Shown: piece by piece, positions 42,575-52,114 of the stretch
How positions within the stretch are numbered: position 1 is the first letter of the stretch
Layout: every line of letters starts with the position of its first letter
From: Coniferiporia sulphurascens
Taxonomy: Eukaryota > Basidiomycota > Agaricomycetes > Hymenochaetales > Hymenochaetaceae
Length of the DNA: 64,000 nucleotides
Assembly: GCA_002794785.1 (NCBI GenBank)
Contig: NBBA01000005.1
Location: forward strand, 2,071,045 to 2,135,044
Direction of reading: 5' to 3'
Notes under the pieces: model-generated
Seen by the model: the letters and a program-made list of their open reading frames with translations, nothing else
Told to the model about the DNA's origin: nothing
Database searches by the model: none
Translations under genes and position numbers: made by a program

Positions 42575-43555
42575 ATGGTCCTCATCCACCGCGGCCTCGG
42601 CCTCGCCGCCTCCCTCGCACGGGCGTCGTCCAGTCGCCCCATGCTCGTCGCCGCCGCAGCGGCAGCACAACGCGCCCCGGGTCGGCACAGCCGTCTCTAC
42701 GCAAGCGACAGCAAGGGCGCAAAAAACGAATACGAAGACCTCCTCGGGGCACTCAGCGGCAAAGTGCCCTCGTCCACGTCCACGCCCGCATCCGGCCCCG
42801 CGCCCACCGACGGCGGCTTCGTCGGCGCCAAGCTCGACCTCGACTCTAACCCTTTCGCCCTCCGCCCGAAAGACCAAGCAGACGTCAACGCCATCGCCGA
42901 CATCCTTTCCTCCGGCGGCTCTTACGCCCCTTCGTCCACGTCGCTCTCGCCGCCTCCCTGGCAGACACAGACACCCAAACGCGCCGGCCGTGCAGGCGCA
43001 CCCACGCCCGCCCCCGCGCCCATAGCACCCGCCGAGCCCGCTCCACCCGTATTCGAGCTCCCCATGCGCGCAGGGCAGCGCAACCCGCCAACCTCACGAT
43101 TCGCCCCCTCCCAAATCTACTCCAGCGAGGAAAACGCAATCCGCGCAGGGCTCGTCTTCGACAACCGCCTCACGTCCGTACGCGTCAACTACAAGCTCTA
43201 CGTCGTCGCCCGCCTGCGTAATTGTATCCTCACGCTCGTCGATGAGGACGCGCACTTGCGTGCGAGCGTCAGCGCTGGGATGTGCGGGTTCCGTAACGCC
43301 GCGGAGGGCTCGTACGAGGCGGGGTACCAGTGCGCTGTGCGTATGTTTGACTGCGTGCGCGCGGAGATCGAACGTCGTGACAAGGAGGTCGTGCTTGAGA
43401 TCCTTCTGGACGGCTTTGGGCAGGGTCGCTTGGCGCTGCTCAAGGCGCTGGCAATGTCTGAGGGGGACGGTGTCCGGGAAATTGTCAATCGGTTAACGGA
43501 CAAGACGCCCATTAAGATTGGGGGTGTCAGGCTGCAAAAGAAGAGGAGGTTATAG
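42575..43555 (+). CDS. Mitochondrial ribosomal protein uS11m
   Basis: A single 326-residue frame. The start MVLIHRGLGLAASLARASSS is a typical basic mitochondrial presequence; an Ala/Pro/Ser-rich linker follows to about residue 165. The C-terminal part is ribosomal S11: VARLRNCILTLVDEDAHL (in place of NNTxVTxTD), SAGMCGFRNAAEGSYEAGYQ (the GFRNA loop) and KTPIKIGGVRLQKKRRL at the end, matching the TPxPHNGCRPPKKRRV ending of uS11. It belongs to the small subunit of the mitochondrial ribosome, on the platform. It is intronless and head to head with QCR9. Confidence 0.9.
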   Translation: MVLIHRGLGLAASLARASSSRPMLVAAAAAAQRAPGRHSRLYASDSKGAKNEYEDLLGALSGKVPSSTSTPASGPAPTDGGFVGAKLDLDSNPFALRPKDQADVNAIADILSSGGSYAPSSTSLSPPPWQTQTPKRAGRAGAPTPAPAPIAPAEPAPPVFELPMRAGQRNPPTSRFAPSQIYSSEENAIRAGLVFDNRLTSVRVNYKLYVVARLRNCILTLVDEDAHLRASVSAGMCGFRNAAEGSYEAGYQCAVRMFDCVRAEIERRDKEVVLEILLDGFGQGRLALLKALAMSEGDGVREIVNRLTDKTPIKIGGVRLQKKRRL

Positions 43556-43887
43556 TGTGCGTTTTCCTTTTTTTTCCAGGAGTAACGCCGCGTTTGCTTA
43601 TAGTGATTTATAGACTATAGATTTTGGTTTTTATCTGTATTCGCATATAATACGGCCGACGCAGCGCGGTTTCTTCGCAGGAATGGCAAATGCTAGCAAT
43701 TAACGCTTTTACCAGAAAAGACATGCCAAGTGAACATCAGTTCTTGAATAACTTAAGCCTGAACAACGGACTGTGAAAAATGATTATAGGCGTGCATTCC
43801 ATACGCTACTATACAATTCGATTTGGTTTAATGATGCTACAGGGATTGCATGAATTTGCCAATAAGGCGAGAGATGAATACACTAAA
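43556..43887. other. Convergent intergenic spacer
   Basis: 3' flanks of uS11m (+) and the CsbD-like gene (-). AT-rich, no feature recognised. Confidence 0.55.
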
Positions 43888-44684
43888 TCAGAAATCGTTG
43901 TCGCCGGTCTGATTTCAATCACTCAGCATTGTGAATGATCTTGGAGGATAGAAGAACATACCATGCGCTCCTGTCCACGCATTTTCAAGTCGTGGTTACC
44001 AGTAACAGAGCCTGCCAGCTTTTCAGCATTTCCTGTGGCAACATGTCAGAGAGGATTAAGGACTCATAGAACGAAAATAGACTGACCGCGCATTTTGTCG
44101 GTGAGACCTGGCTTGCCGCCTTGCTGACCCTGCTGATCCTGTTGGCCCTGCTGGCCTTGCTGATACGGGTCGTCGTTTTGGTCATCCCCACGGCTGAAGT
44201 CGCTCGCACGTTGACTCTGCGAGCTCTGCAAGCCCTGGCCACCCGTGCCACCGGCGCCAGCGCCAGCACCATAAGCGGAACCCTTGTTCCAGTCGTCGCC
44301 TTGGTCTGTGTTGCCAGTGAAAGTCGCGCCAGTGTCGGTTTTATCGTAAGTCGAATCGGAGCCCCTAAAGTTGACATCTTCTCCAGGACGTCCGACGGTT
44401 TCGCGGTTGCGGTCCATGCCGATGCCTGTACCGCTGCCTGCGCCGGTGACGCGGCTTGTGCCGTAGCCGCCTAGACCGGTGTTGGCAGGATCAGTTGCAC
44501 CAGCGCCGGCGCCGTTGCCGTACGAGTCCGTGCCACCACGCTGTTGGCCACCGAAACCCTCGCGGCGGGTAGCTGGGTTGGCGTTGTCAAAGTTATCGTC
44601 TGCCGTGCAATGCAGAGGTCAGCACCAGCGACAAGAGAGCGGGGAGGGGGGGGGGGGGTATGAAGTACCTTGGAATCCTGACAT
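43888..44684 (-). CDS. Glycine/glutamine-rich hydrophilic protein with CsbD-like C terminus
   Basis: Four exons (44684-44669, 44599-44087, 44032-43962, 43908-43888) give 206 residues. It begins MSGFQDDNFDNANPATRREG and is rich in Gly, Gln, Asp and Asn (YGAGAGAGGTGGQG, then QQGQQGQQDQQGQQGG). The C-terminal part, KMRGNAEKLAGSVTGNHDLK and MRGQERMTGDNDF, has the CsbD-like pattern of bacterial and fungal stress proteins. Role in stress tolerance is inferred from the family and its hydrophilic make-up; no enzyme is expected. The last coding exon is only 21 nt. Intron 1 contains a 13-base G run (plus strand). Confidence 0.72.
44646..44658 (+). repeat. 13-bp G homopolymer inside an intron
   Basis: Thirteen consecutive G on the plus strand, read as poly-C in intron 1 of the CsbD-like gene. 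Prone to sequencing or slippage error but does not affect coding. Confidence 0.9.
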
Positions 44685-45250
44685 GTTGATTGAGTGAATA
44701 TGTTTGTGAGGAAAAGGGAGAGGATCGGGCGGTGTATATATACGGGAAATTCTGGATGGAGCAAAGGCTTGGCCTGACGCAGGAGTGATGTCAGGGCGCC
44801 GCTCCAGGTGGCGACGGGGGGCGGGGTTCGGAGTCGGCGCGGCGTGGAGGAGCGCTGCGCGTCAGGAGCGCGTCATCGCTTGCAAGTCACGTGTGGATAT
44901 ACCAGTCACGTGCATGAGGGCTCCTTCGCTCTATCATGTAACGATGGAGAACATATTGCGATACCAGCTAGTTTCATCGTCCATGGAGACTAGCACGTCT
45001 GTCAAGCTGCTGCTATCCAATACAGCCATTGTTGTATACAATCCCTTGCAAATACGAGCCTGGAAAACAACAATAACGATGGTTTGCTTCCGATATGGCA
45101 AGAGAAACAAGGCGCTACGGGCCACGTGCCCTTTGCAGATTGACGCGGCCTGCAACGCCCACCGCCATCCGCAACACCGAACAACGCCAGTCCTCGTCGT
45201 CCACACATTAAAAGGGCCCTTTTTCTGCCCATCGTATCCATCCTCACGCA
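44685..45250. promoter_or_regulatory. Divergent promoter region, CsbD-like / BCY1
   Basis: 566 bp between head-to-head starts. TATATATA at about 44734-44741 lies about 50 bp upstream of the CsbD-like ATG, a plausible TATA box for a stress-inducible gene. CACGTG occurs at 44888-44893, 44907-44912 and 45123-45128 and GGGGCGGGG-like sequence near 44818. Function is inference. Confidence 0.45.
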
Positions 45251-46767
45251 ATGTCCACCTTCGACGCTCTCGTTGCCGACCTCACCCGCGACGTCCACCG
45301 CGTACAGCCCAAGGACGCCCTCCAGTTCTGCGCAACATGGTTCCAGGTCCGCCTCGAGGAGCAGCGCGCGCGCACCCGCGATATCTTCGCCCGTCGTATC
45401 TCCTCTGCCCGCGACCTCCCTGCTGAGCTCTATGTCGACGCGCCCCTTGGCGCCAGCGGCATCACCGGCGTCTCCCCGTTCTCGCCCGCCCACAGGCATT
45501 CTTTCCCCCTCCACCGTCCTTCCATCGCCGCCTCCGCCAGCCCTTTCGGCACCCTCAACGTCCCCGGCAACGCCCTCCTCTCAAATTCCCACTCACCGCC
45601 GCCCCCGCCTCTCCCCTCTCTTCAGATCGACCCCGTAGACGCCTCCCCCGTTCCCGGCTTCCCGCCCAGCGGATATGACCGTCACGCGCCCTCCCCGCTC
45701 GCAGGCGACTTCCTCCAGCCGTCCGCGACCATCCTCGCGCGCCGCACCTCTGTCAGCGCAGAGTCCATCATGGTCGACAGCGACTCCAACGAGCCCACCC
45801 CCGTCTTCCCCAAGTCCAAAGAGCAGCTCGCGCGCATCAAAGCCTCCATCGCACGCAACTTCATCTTTCGCGACCTCGACGAAGAGCAAGAGACCGGCGT
45901 CCTCAACGCGATGCAGGAGATCACCGTCCCCGCGGGTGACGTCGTCATTCGCCAGGGCGACGTTGGCGAGTACTTCTACGTCGTCGAGGGCGGCCTTCTC
46001 CACTGCTTCATCGCACCAGACGCGCTCCCGCCGTCTGCAGCTGCGCCTGGCGCGGACAGAATGTTCGTCGCGCCGGGATACCACCCGGAATTCGGGCGCA
46101 AGGTCGCAGAGTGCACACCTGGCACGTCGTTCGGTGAGCTCGCACTGATGTACGGCCACCCGCGCGCGGCGACGGTGCTGTCGATCGAACCGTCGACGCT
46201 TTGGCGCGTCGACCGCATCACATTCCGCACTATCATCCTCAAGGCTGCGCACCGCCGCCGCACGATGTACGAGCAGTTCCTCTCGACGGTGCCGCTGCTG
46301 TCGTCTCTGTCTGCGGAGGAGAGAAGCAAGATTGCAGACGCGCTGACGTCCAAGGTCTACGTGGACGGCGATGTCGTGGTCAGGCAGGGTGAACTCGGGG
46401 ACACGTTCTTCTTTGTCGAGGAGGGCGAAGCGGTCGTCACGAAGAAACAGCCGGGCGAGGACGGCGAAAAGGAAGTCGGACGCCTCCGAAAGGGCGAATA
46501 CTTTGGAGGTACGCGGCCGACACCGAAGCATTGTATACAAGGCACTAACTGTCTACTGCAGAACTGTCCCTCCTCCGTCGCTCTCCGCGCGCAGCAACCG
46601 TTAGCGCAGTCCAGCGCACAGACTCGTCCCCGGCGCCGAAGCTCAAGGTCGCTGCACTGGACGCGGCAGCCTTCACGCGACTGCTTGGCCCACTGCGCGA
46701 GATCATGGAGCGCAGGGCCGGGGAGAGTTACGGACCCAACTACGGGGGCCTGCACAACGGTCGCTGA
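45251..46767 (+). CDS. BCY1: cAMP-dependent protein kinase regulatory subunit
   Basis: Two exons (45251-46508, 46562-46767) give 487 residues. The N-terminal docking helices read VHRVQPKDALQFCATWFQVR and LEEQRARTRDIF. A Pro/Ser-rich linker leads to the inhibitor site ARRTSVSAES, an R-R-x-S-type (autophosphorylated) inhibitor sequence. Two cAMP-binding domains follow: GDVGEYFYVVEGG and SFGELALMYGHPRAATV in the first, GELGDTFFFVEEGEAV and YFGELSLLRRSPRAATV in the second (the latter spans the intron). Both carry the FGEL glutamate and the RAA arginine that bind cAMP phosphate. It holds the PKA catalytic subunit inactive until cAMP binds. The linker between residues 80 and 170 is longer than in yeast Bcy1. 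Confidence 0.95.
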
Positions 46768-47336
46768 GCCTCATTGAGGGAAAGGCGAAGTCTGCTTGTG
46801 TATCGTTAGAATGTTATATTTTTTGCTGTCAGTGAATTTTTAGCCAGGATTCATTTTCTTTCTCTCTCCAGTCTTTCCTGTCTTTTTGCTTCTCCCGTTA
46901 TCCTGCTGTGTTGTGCTGCTGTTGTGCGGAAATATATGGTGTTTTTAAAGTCTGTACGCGAGACGAAGACGCATATAGGGTGAATCAAGAAAGGGTTCTT
47001 GGTTCTGTCACGTGAGTTTTCGCTAAAATGACCGCGAATAAATATCTATCACACAAAGCTTGTATACGAGTACGAACGGACATTCTGAAAATTTGCAAAT
47101 AAATCCGCAGCACGGGGAACTACGGTGACGAGGTTAGCTGTGCGCGATGTGCTCGGAGGCAGACACAAATGTATATTCCAATTGCTGAGTCAAGCAGCCG
47201 CGTCCTAATCCCGTGTGTATACGCAATGCGGCCGGCACTGCGATAGTACTTGACGCCATGCCTGTCTCTCCTACTTATTCCCATTCCACCACCTCTGTAC
47301 ACCATACAGCGATTAACACTTAGACGTCTGCCCTTC
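46768..47336. other. Intergenic region between BCY1 and the ABHD5-like gene
   Basis: 3' flank of BCY1 and promoter of the next plus-strand gene. No gene recognised. Confidence 0.5.
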
Positions 47337-49097
47337 ATGGCGACAGAGACTATCCGGATGCCCCCCGAAGCCGTCGCCGCCGAGGCATCGGCCGTGAATC
47401 TGAAGCCCCTGCACCCCGCGAGGGAGATCCCCGAGACATTCGTGGCGAGTCTCAGGAGTTGGTCTGTCTGTCTGTGCGATGCTGCGTATACAAAGGCTGA
47501 CTGCGTTCGAAAACAAGGTGGGCTACGGGCGAGAAAGACGGCGCAGCGGCGGAGGAGCGTATACTCAGGTGCGCATACGTGCTGTTCGAAACATGCGTGT
47601 GGAATGCATGCTCATAGACGCCCGCGCTGCAGGATGCTGCCCTTCTATCAATCAGCAACGCGGCCCCGCCAGAGCACAGACCTTCCTATAGTCGGCACAT
47701 CCTCACGCGTCGTCCTCTCCTCGCCCAAACGCTTCCTCAACGTCTTCTCCATCACACACACCGAACCTCCACCAGCGTCCAGCGCGTCCCATCCACCCGT
47801 CGTGCTACTGCACGGTTACGGCGCAGGGCTCGGTTTCTTCTTCCGGAACTTCCCCGCGCTCGGCGCGTGGGTCGCACGCACCGGCGCACCGCTACACGCG
47901 CTCGACTGGCTCGGAATGGGCCGCTCCGCCCGGGTGCCCTTCACCGTTTCTGCAAAGCGCACAGACACAGCGGGACGCGTCACGCAGGCGGAGGCCTTCT
48001 TCCTCGACTCTCTCGAGGAGTGGCGCGCACAGGCCGGCGCGGAGCGCATTACGCTCGTCGGCCACTCGCTCGGCGCGTACCTTGCCACCGCATACGCGCT
48101 ACGCCACCCCGAGCGCGTTGCGAAGCTCGTGTTGCTCAGTCCTGCTGGGGTGCTCGGCGCGCCCGAGGCGGCGCAGCCTAGCAGGGAGCTGACGGACGAC
48201 CAGCACAGCGTCACGTCTGGTTCGGGCGACTCTGAGATGCCGCCCGGGGCGAGGGGGATACGGGTGGGCGCGGCGCGAACGCCCAAGCCGGCGTCGAAGG
48301 AGCGCGTAGCGGAGGCGCATGAGGAGCAGAAGAAGAAACGCGAGAAGGAGTCGATGACGAGGCGTGTTCTTACGCATCTCTGGGAAGAGGGCTGTAGCCC
48401 GTTCCAGATTGTGAGGGGCATGACTTTCTTTGGGCCTATGCTAGTTGGGAAGGTCGGTCGTTCTTGTGTTCACCCTCCGTTCTGATTGATATTGAATGTA
48501 CTGGGACGCGCAGTACACGTCGCGCCGCTTCTCTGACCTTACGGAGGAGGAGACGCGCAACATGAATGACTATCTCCTTAACATCACTCTCGCCAAGGGA
48601 TCAGGAGAGTACTGCATCTGTAGGTCCCCTCTTCCCACACTCCCCGCCTCCGCACTTAACCGCGCCCCGCCCCCCAATAGCGCACATCCTCGCACCATTC
48701 GCACACGCCCGACTGCCCCTAGTCGACCGTATATCCGCTCTAAAGATACCCGTCGTTTTCGTCTGTACGTGCTCTCCCCCCCTCCTCACTCATCCCTCTT
48801 ATTTCGCTAAATATCGCAACCTCTCCCAGACGGCAAGCACGACTGGATGGACGCCGAGGGTGGCGCGCAGTCTATCGAGCGGCTCAAAAAGGCAGGAAAC
48901 AACAACGCCAAGATTTACATTATCGAGAACGCCGGACACCATGGTTCGTTGACGTTTCCTTGTTTCCCATATCGATAGGAACGCTTTTCTAACGCGCTGG
49001 CTTCCCCCCCTTTTTTTGCGTTTTCATAGTATACTTAGACAACCCGGAAGCTGTGAACAAGCTCCTCCAAGAGGAGCTCTCGACTGGTACACAATAG
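47337..49097 (+). CDS. Alpha/beta hydrolase of the ABHD5/CLD1 type
   Basis: Seven exons (47337-47461, 47518-47568, 47633-48452, 48514-48619, 48681-48764, 48830-48943, 49030-49097) give 455 residues. It starts MATETIRMPPEAV and has the family N-terminal WWATGEKDGAAAEERILR motif. The hydrolase fold shows VVLLHGYGAGLGFFFRNF, LHALDWLGMGRSAR, the nucleophile elbow TLVGHSLGAYLATAYAL (Ser), VVFVYGKHDWMD (acid) and GHHVYLDNPEAVN (His). This is the pattern of ABHD5/CGI-58 and the yeast cardiolipin deacylase Cld1; with the serine kept it is likely an active (phospho)lipase, as in Cld1 and unlike animal ABHD5. A basic/acidic insert with KKKREK lies in the lid. Localisation (mitochondria or lipid droplets) cannot be told. 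Confidence 0.9.
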
Positions 49098-49107
49098 TAG
49101 ACTTCCA

Positions 49108-49135
49108 AGTCAGTCAGTCAGTCAGTCAGTCAGTC
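49108..49135 (+). repeat. (AGTC)7 microsatellite
   Basis: Seven perfect copies of AGTC just after the ABHD5-like stop codon, in its likely 3' UTR. Confidence 0.9.
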
Positions 49136-49960
49136 ATAGATATACATAATACACGTAGAAGACTTGTTTTCTGTTTCTGTTTCTGTAGCACGGTAGCATA
49201 CATACTCTCGTTTGTAATACGGTTTTTTTCTTTCACTCTTCCGGGCAATTCTAGATATTCTAACTATTTATAAGATGCGGAACCGCAATCCTACTTGCTT
49301 GTTGCTGCTGAATAGGTAAGTACAAGACGATCGTGTGTCAATAGTAAGTAAAAGGTAAGTGCTTAGAGATAAACTTTAAGCAAGGTTTAGGCGCTCGCCG
49401 AGGGCCACAAGTCAGAGCTCGAGTCAAATCTACTGCGTACTTCTTCCCGCGCGCCGCCGCCCACTCTTGTTTTAAAAAGAAAAACAGAAAGGGGGGCGCG
49501 AGACTAGCAATCGTATAACCCCGCTTGTACGAAAGGAGAGAAAATATACAGTATGAACACGCAGGTGACGTAAAAAAGTCTGTAATATATACGAGTGAAG
49601 CGACAGATGGATGGGCACTTCCTGGTACACCGGGAACCGGGAATGGCACAGCGAAGAATAATGAACGGTAGGACGCGTCGGCGTGGCGAGGTAAACCGTA
49701 AGCGTGAGCGAAAGCAGGGACAGAGCTAGAGCTAGAGCTAAGACAGGCGGAAGCAAGAACGCGCGATTAGGGCTAAAAAAAAACGTAGGAGCTCGCCGGG
49801 GGGGAAGTTAGAAACGCGACGAGAAAAGTTGGGGGGGTGAGCGGAGAAAATAGTCGGAAAAAAGTGGTATCCTATGATATGATATACAGAGGCGTGTTTT
49901 TAACACCCGGCGTCTGCGTTGTCAGGGCCCAGCTAGCACGAATACTCCACCGCTACCCGC
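49136..49960. other. Convergent intergenic spacer
   Basis: 3' flanks of the ABHD5-like (+) and Ser-rich membrane protein (-) genes. Contains short purine-rich runs near 49790-49870 and no recognised gene or structured RNA. Confidence 0.5.
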
Positions 49961-51573
49961 TCAGACATTAGCGATCGTGAGAGCACGCGGGCCGCTCGCC
50001 TGCTGCCCAGGACCCGTCGCATACGCATAATCAGCATACGCATCGCTCGTGTTCGACTCGCGCCTCCGTCCCTCCGCGCTACTCACGCCACTCGGGCGCG
50101 ACGCGCCATCCCCGTCTCCGAAGATGTTCGAAACGGGCCGTTGGCTGGCCGGCGATGCATTCGTGCCGCGTCCCGCCTGCTGCGGATCCCACGCACCGCC
50201 GCCACCATTCATCGGGTATCCGGCGTTCGTGGCCGGCGCGGGTGTAGTCCCACGCTGCAGCGGCGGCGAGCGCGTCTGTGGGGGCACTCCGTATGCACCA
50301 GTCGAATACATGGGCGGTGCCTGCTGCTGCTGCTGTGGCTGGTACGCGGCGTACGGACTCTCGTATGTGTTCGCCGGGGCCTGCGCCTGCTGGAAGCCAG
50401 GGTGCTGGCGCGGACCCGTGAGGCCGGGAGGGGGCGGGAGAACCGTAAAGCCGCCCTGCTGCATCTGGCCCATCTGCGGACGTCCCAGGTTCTCTTGAAC
50501 GACAGTACCGTCGCTCAGTTTGCGGCTGTGCACATACGCGCCGCCCGTGAGCGCCTCGTCGCTGCCGTTGGTGGTGTACGCCGTGCGGCCCGACGGCGTG
50601 CGCGCGACAGAGCCTCCGCCGCCGCCTCCGCTCGCGAGGCCGTCAGGATCCGGGAACGCGTCGTTGAACGTCTCTGCCTCGCGCTCAAGCCTGTTCCTGC
50701 GCGAACGGCGGAGGAACCAGGTCGAGATGACGACGAGGAGCACGAGACCGACGAGCCCGGCAAGACCGAAGACGACGCCTTCAGCTGGCTTGTTCTCGAG
50801 GAAGGACTTTGCCGGGGCGGATGTCGGCGTGGATGTCGCAGCGACGGAGGCGGGTACGAGTGTGGTGATGGTGTAGACCTGGTCGTTCGACGTAAAGGTG
50901 GTGGTCTCGCTCTGCGAGTCCGCCTGGGGTGTGGGAGTAGGTGTGGGAGTGGGCGTCGGCGCCGGCGTGCTCGAAGATGACGAGGACGAGGACGAAGAAG
51001 ACGAGCTCGAAGAGGAGGAGGAAGAGGAACTGGAGGAACTGGATGAGCTTGAAGAACTGGAAGAACTAGAAGACGAAGAAGATGAAGACGAAGAAGACGA
51101 AGAAGACGAGCTGCGCGTTCTGTCGGTGTTGTATATACAACGACGAATAATTGAGCTTACCCAGTCGTCGTAGTCGTCTTTGAAGAAGACGATTGCGTAG
51201 GGATCAAGCCAGTGATTACCCCGCCGACTGCGCTAGTCGCATCGCCAAAAGCGCTAGTTGCGTCGCCGATAACGCTGGTCAGACCCCCTACTAAGCCGGG
51301 ATTCGTGTTGGTGTTGGATGCCGGCGTCGCGTCAGGCGCAGCTGCAGACGAGGAAGACGAGGGCGAAGACGAAGTCGGGTCATCGCTGTATAGATAGATC
51401 AGACGAATGGACGTAGAATGCGAGTAAAGCTCCACTAGCTCACCCAAGATTGCCCACTGTAAAAGCAGCGGGAGGCGGGGTGAGCTCAATATAAAGAGTA
51501 CTCGAAAAGGCGAAGACGTACAGCCTAGTAAACCGCGTTCCTGGAGAACAGCTGCACGAGGTACCGGAGCCAT
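49961..51573 (-). CDS. Poly-serine single-pass membrane protein, cell-wall-sensor-like
   Basis: Starts MAPVPRAAVLQERGLLG at 51573 and, by my splicing, uses a 13-nt exon (51456-51444) to reach LGNLGDDPTSSSPSSSSS. A low-complexity extracellular part has repeats SVIGDATSAFGDATSAVGG, then about 48 consecutive serines (51115-50970) and [14 protein letters not shown] segment VYTITTLVPASVAAT precedes one membrane helix (GVVFGLAGLVGLVLLVVIST, about 50780-50720) and a basic stop-transfer FLRRSRRNRLERE. The cytoplasmic tail is Gly/Pro/Gln-rich (QPQQQQQAPPMY). The layout of Ser-rich stalk, one helix and disordered tail is that of Mid2/Wsc-type wall-stress sensors, but I see no WSC domain or clear signal peptide; function is inference. 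Confidence 0.72.
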
Positions 51574-52114
51574 TGCGATAATGGACGAGGGAGTAAACGG
51601 TTACACCCCTTTGAGGGAATGTAGACGAAATTAAGAGGAGCCAAAGAGTGACAGGTTGAGTTGGACTGTGGCCAGATGCGTCAAGCACAAATGAGACTGA
51701 TATGATTTGAAATTGCAGTCTGGTGTAGCAGACTACAAGATGGGATTGGGGATGGAGGGGGGAGGAAAAGAGAAGAAAGAAACGGGGAGTAGAAGAGGGA
51801 AAGGCGGACGCGAAGCGACACTGGAAATAGCGACGGAGAAGCGGTGCGCGGAGTGAGTGAGGTCAGGCGCATAATTCTTTTTTCATATGGTTACCAGCCG
51901 ATTCTTAGTTCTTAGTTACTGGCCCCGCTCCCATCATCTCTTCAGCTCGGCCAGTGCGTAGTATGCTTCCCTAAAATCTCCCTTTCTTTCAGTCCACCAT
52001 CAGCGTCTACAGAGACAATGCTTGTGCGGGCTTGTGCGCTGCAGTCGCTAGGCGTGCAGTCCGTCGCTTATGGTTGCTATATCTATTAACGTCATTAATG
52101 TAGGCCGGCAAGAT
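51574..52114. other. Intergenic region
   Basis: Promoter of the Ser-rich membrane-protein gene and 3' flank of the MFS gene (both minus strand). No gene recognised. Confidence 0.5.

Noticed and set aside
42447..43025. 192-residue plus-strand frame overlapping uS11m
   Set aside because: Ser/Pro/Arg shadow; the true frame has a presequence and the uS11 fold.
44785..45426. 213-residue plus-strand frame overlapping the BCY1 start
   Set aside because: Runs out of frame into BCY1 exon 1 and ends in a Pro/Arg-rich shadow; no domain.
45593..46540. 315-residue open frame antisense to BCY1
   Set aside because: Shadow of a GC-rich coding exon; Arg-rich product, no recognisable domain, while the plus strand encodes a complete PKA regulatory subunit.
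49108..49135. CRISPR-like or regulatory meaning for the AGTC repeat
   Set aside because: A perfect tetranucleotide microsatellite without spacers in a eukaryotic 3' flank.
50141..50980. 279-residue open frame antisense to the Ser-rich membrane protein
   Set aside because: Arg/Gly-rich shadow of a low-complexity gene. The overlapping poly-acidic frame (50898-51173) is likewise the complement-frame reading of the Ser tract.
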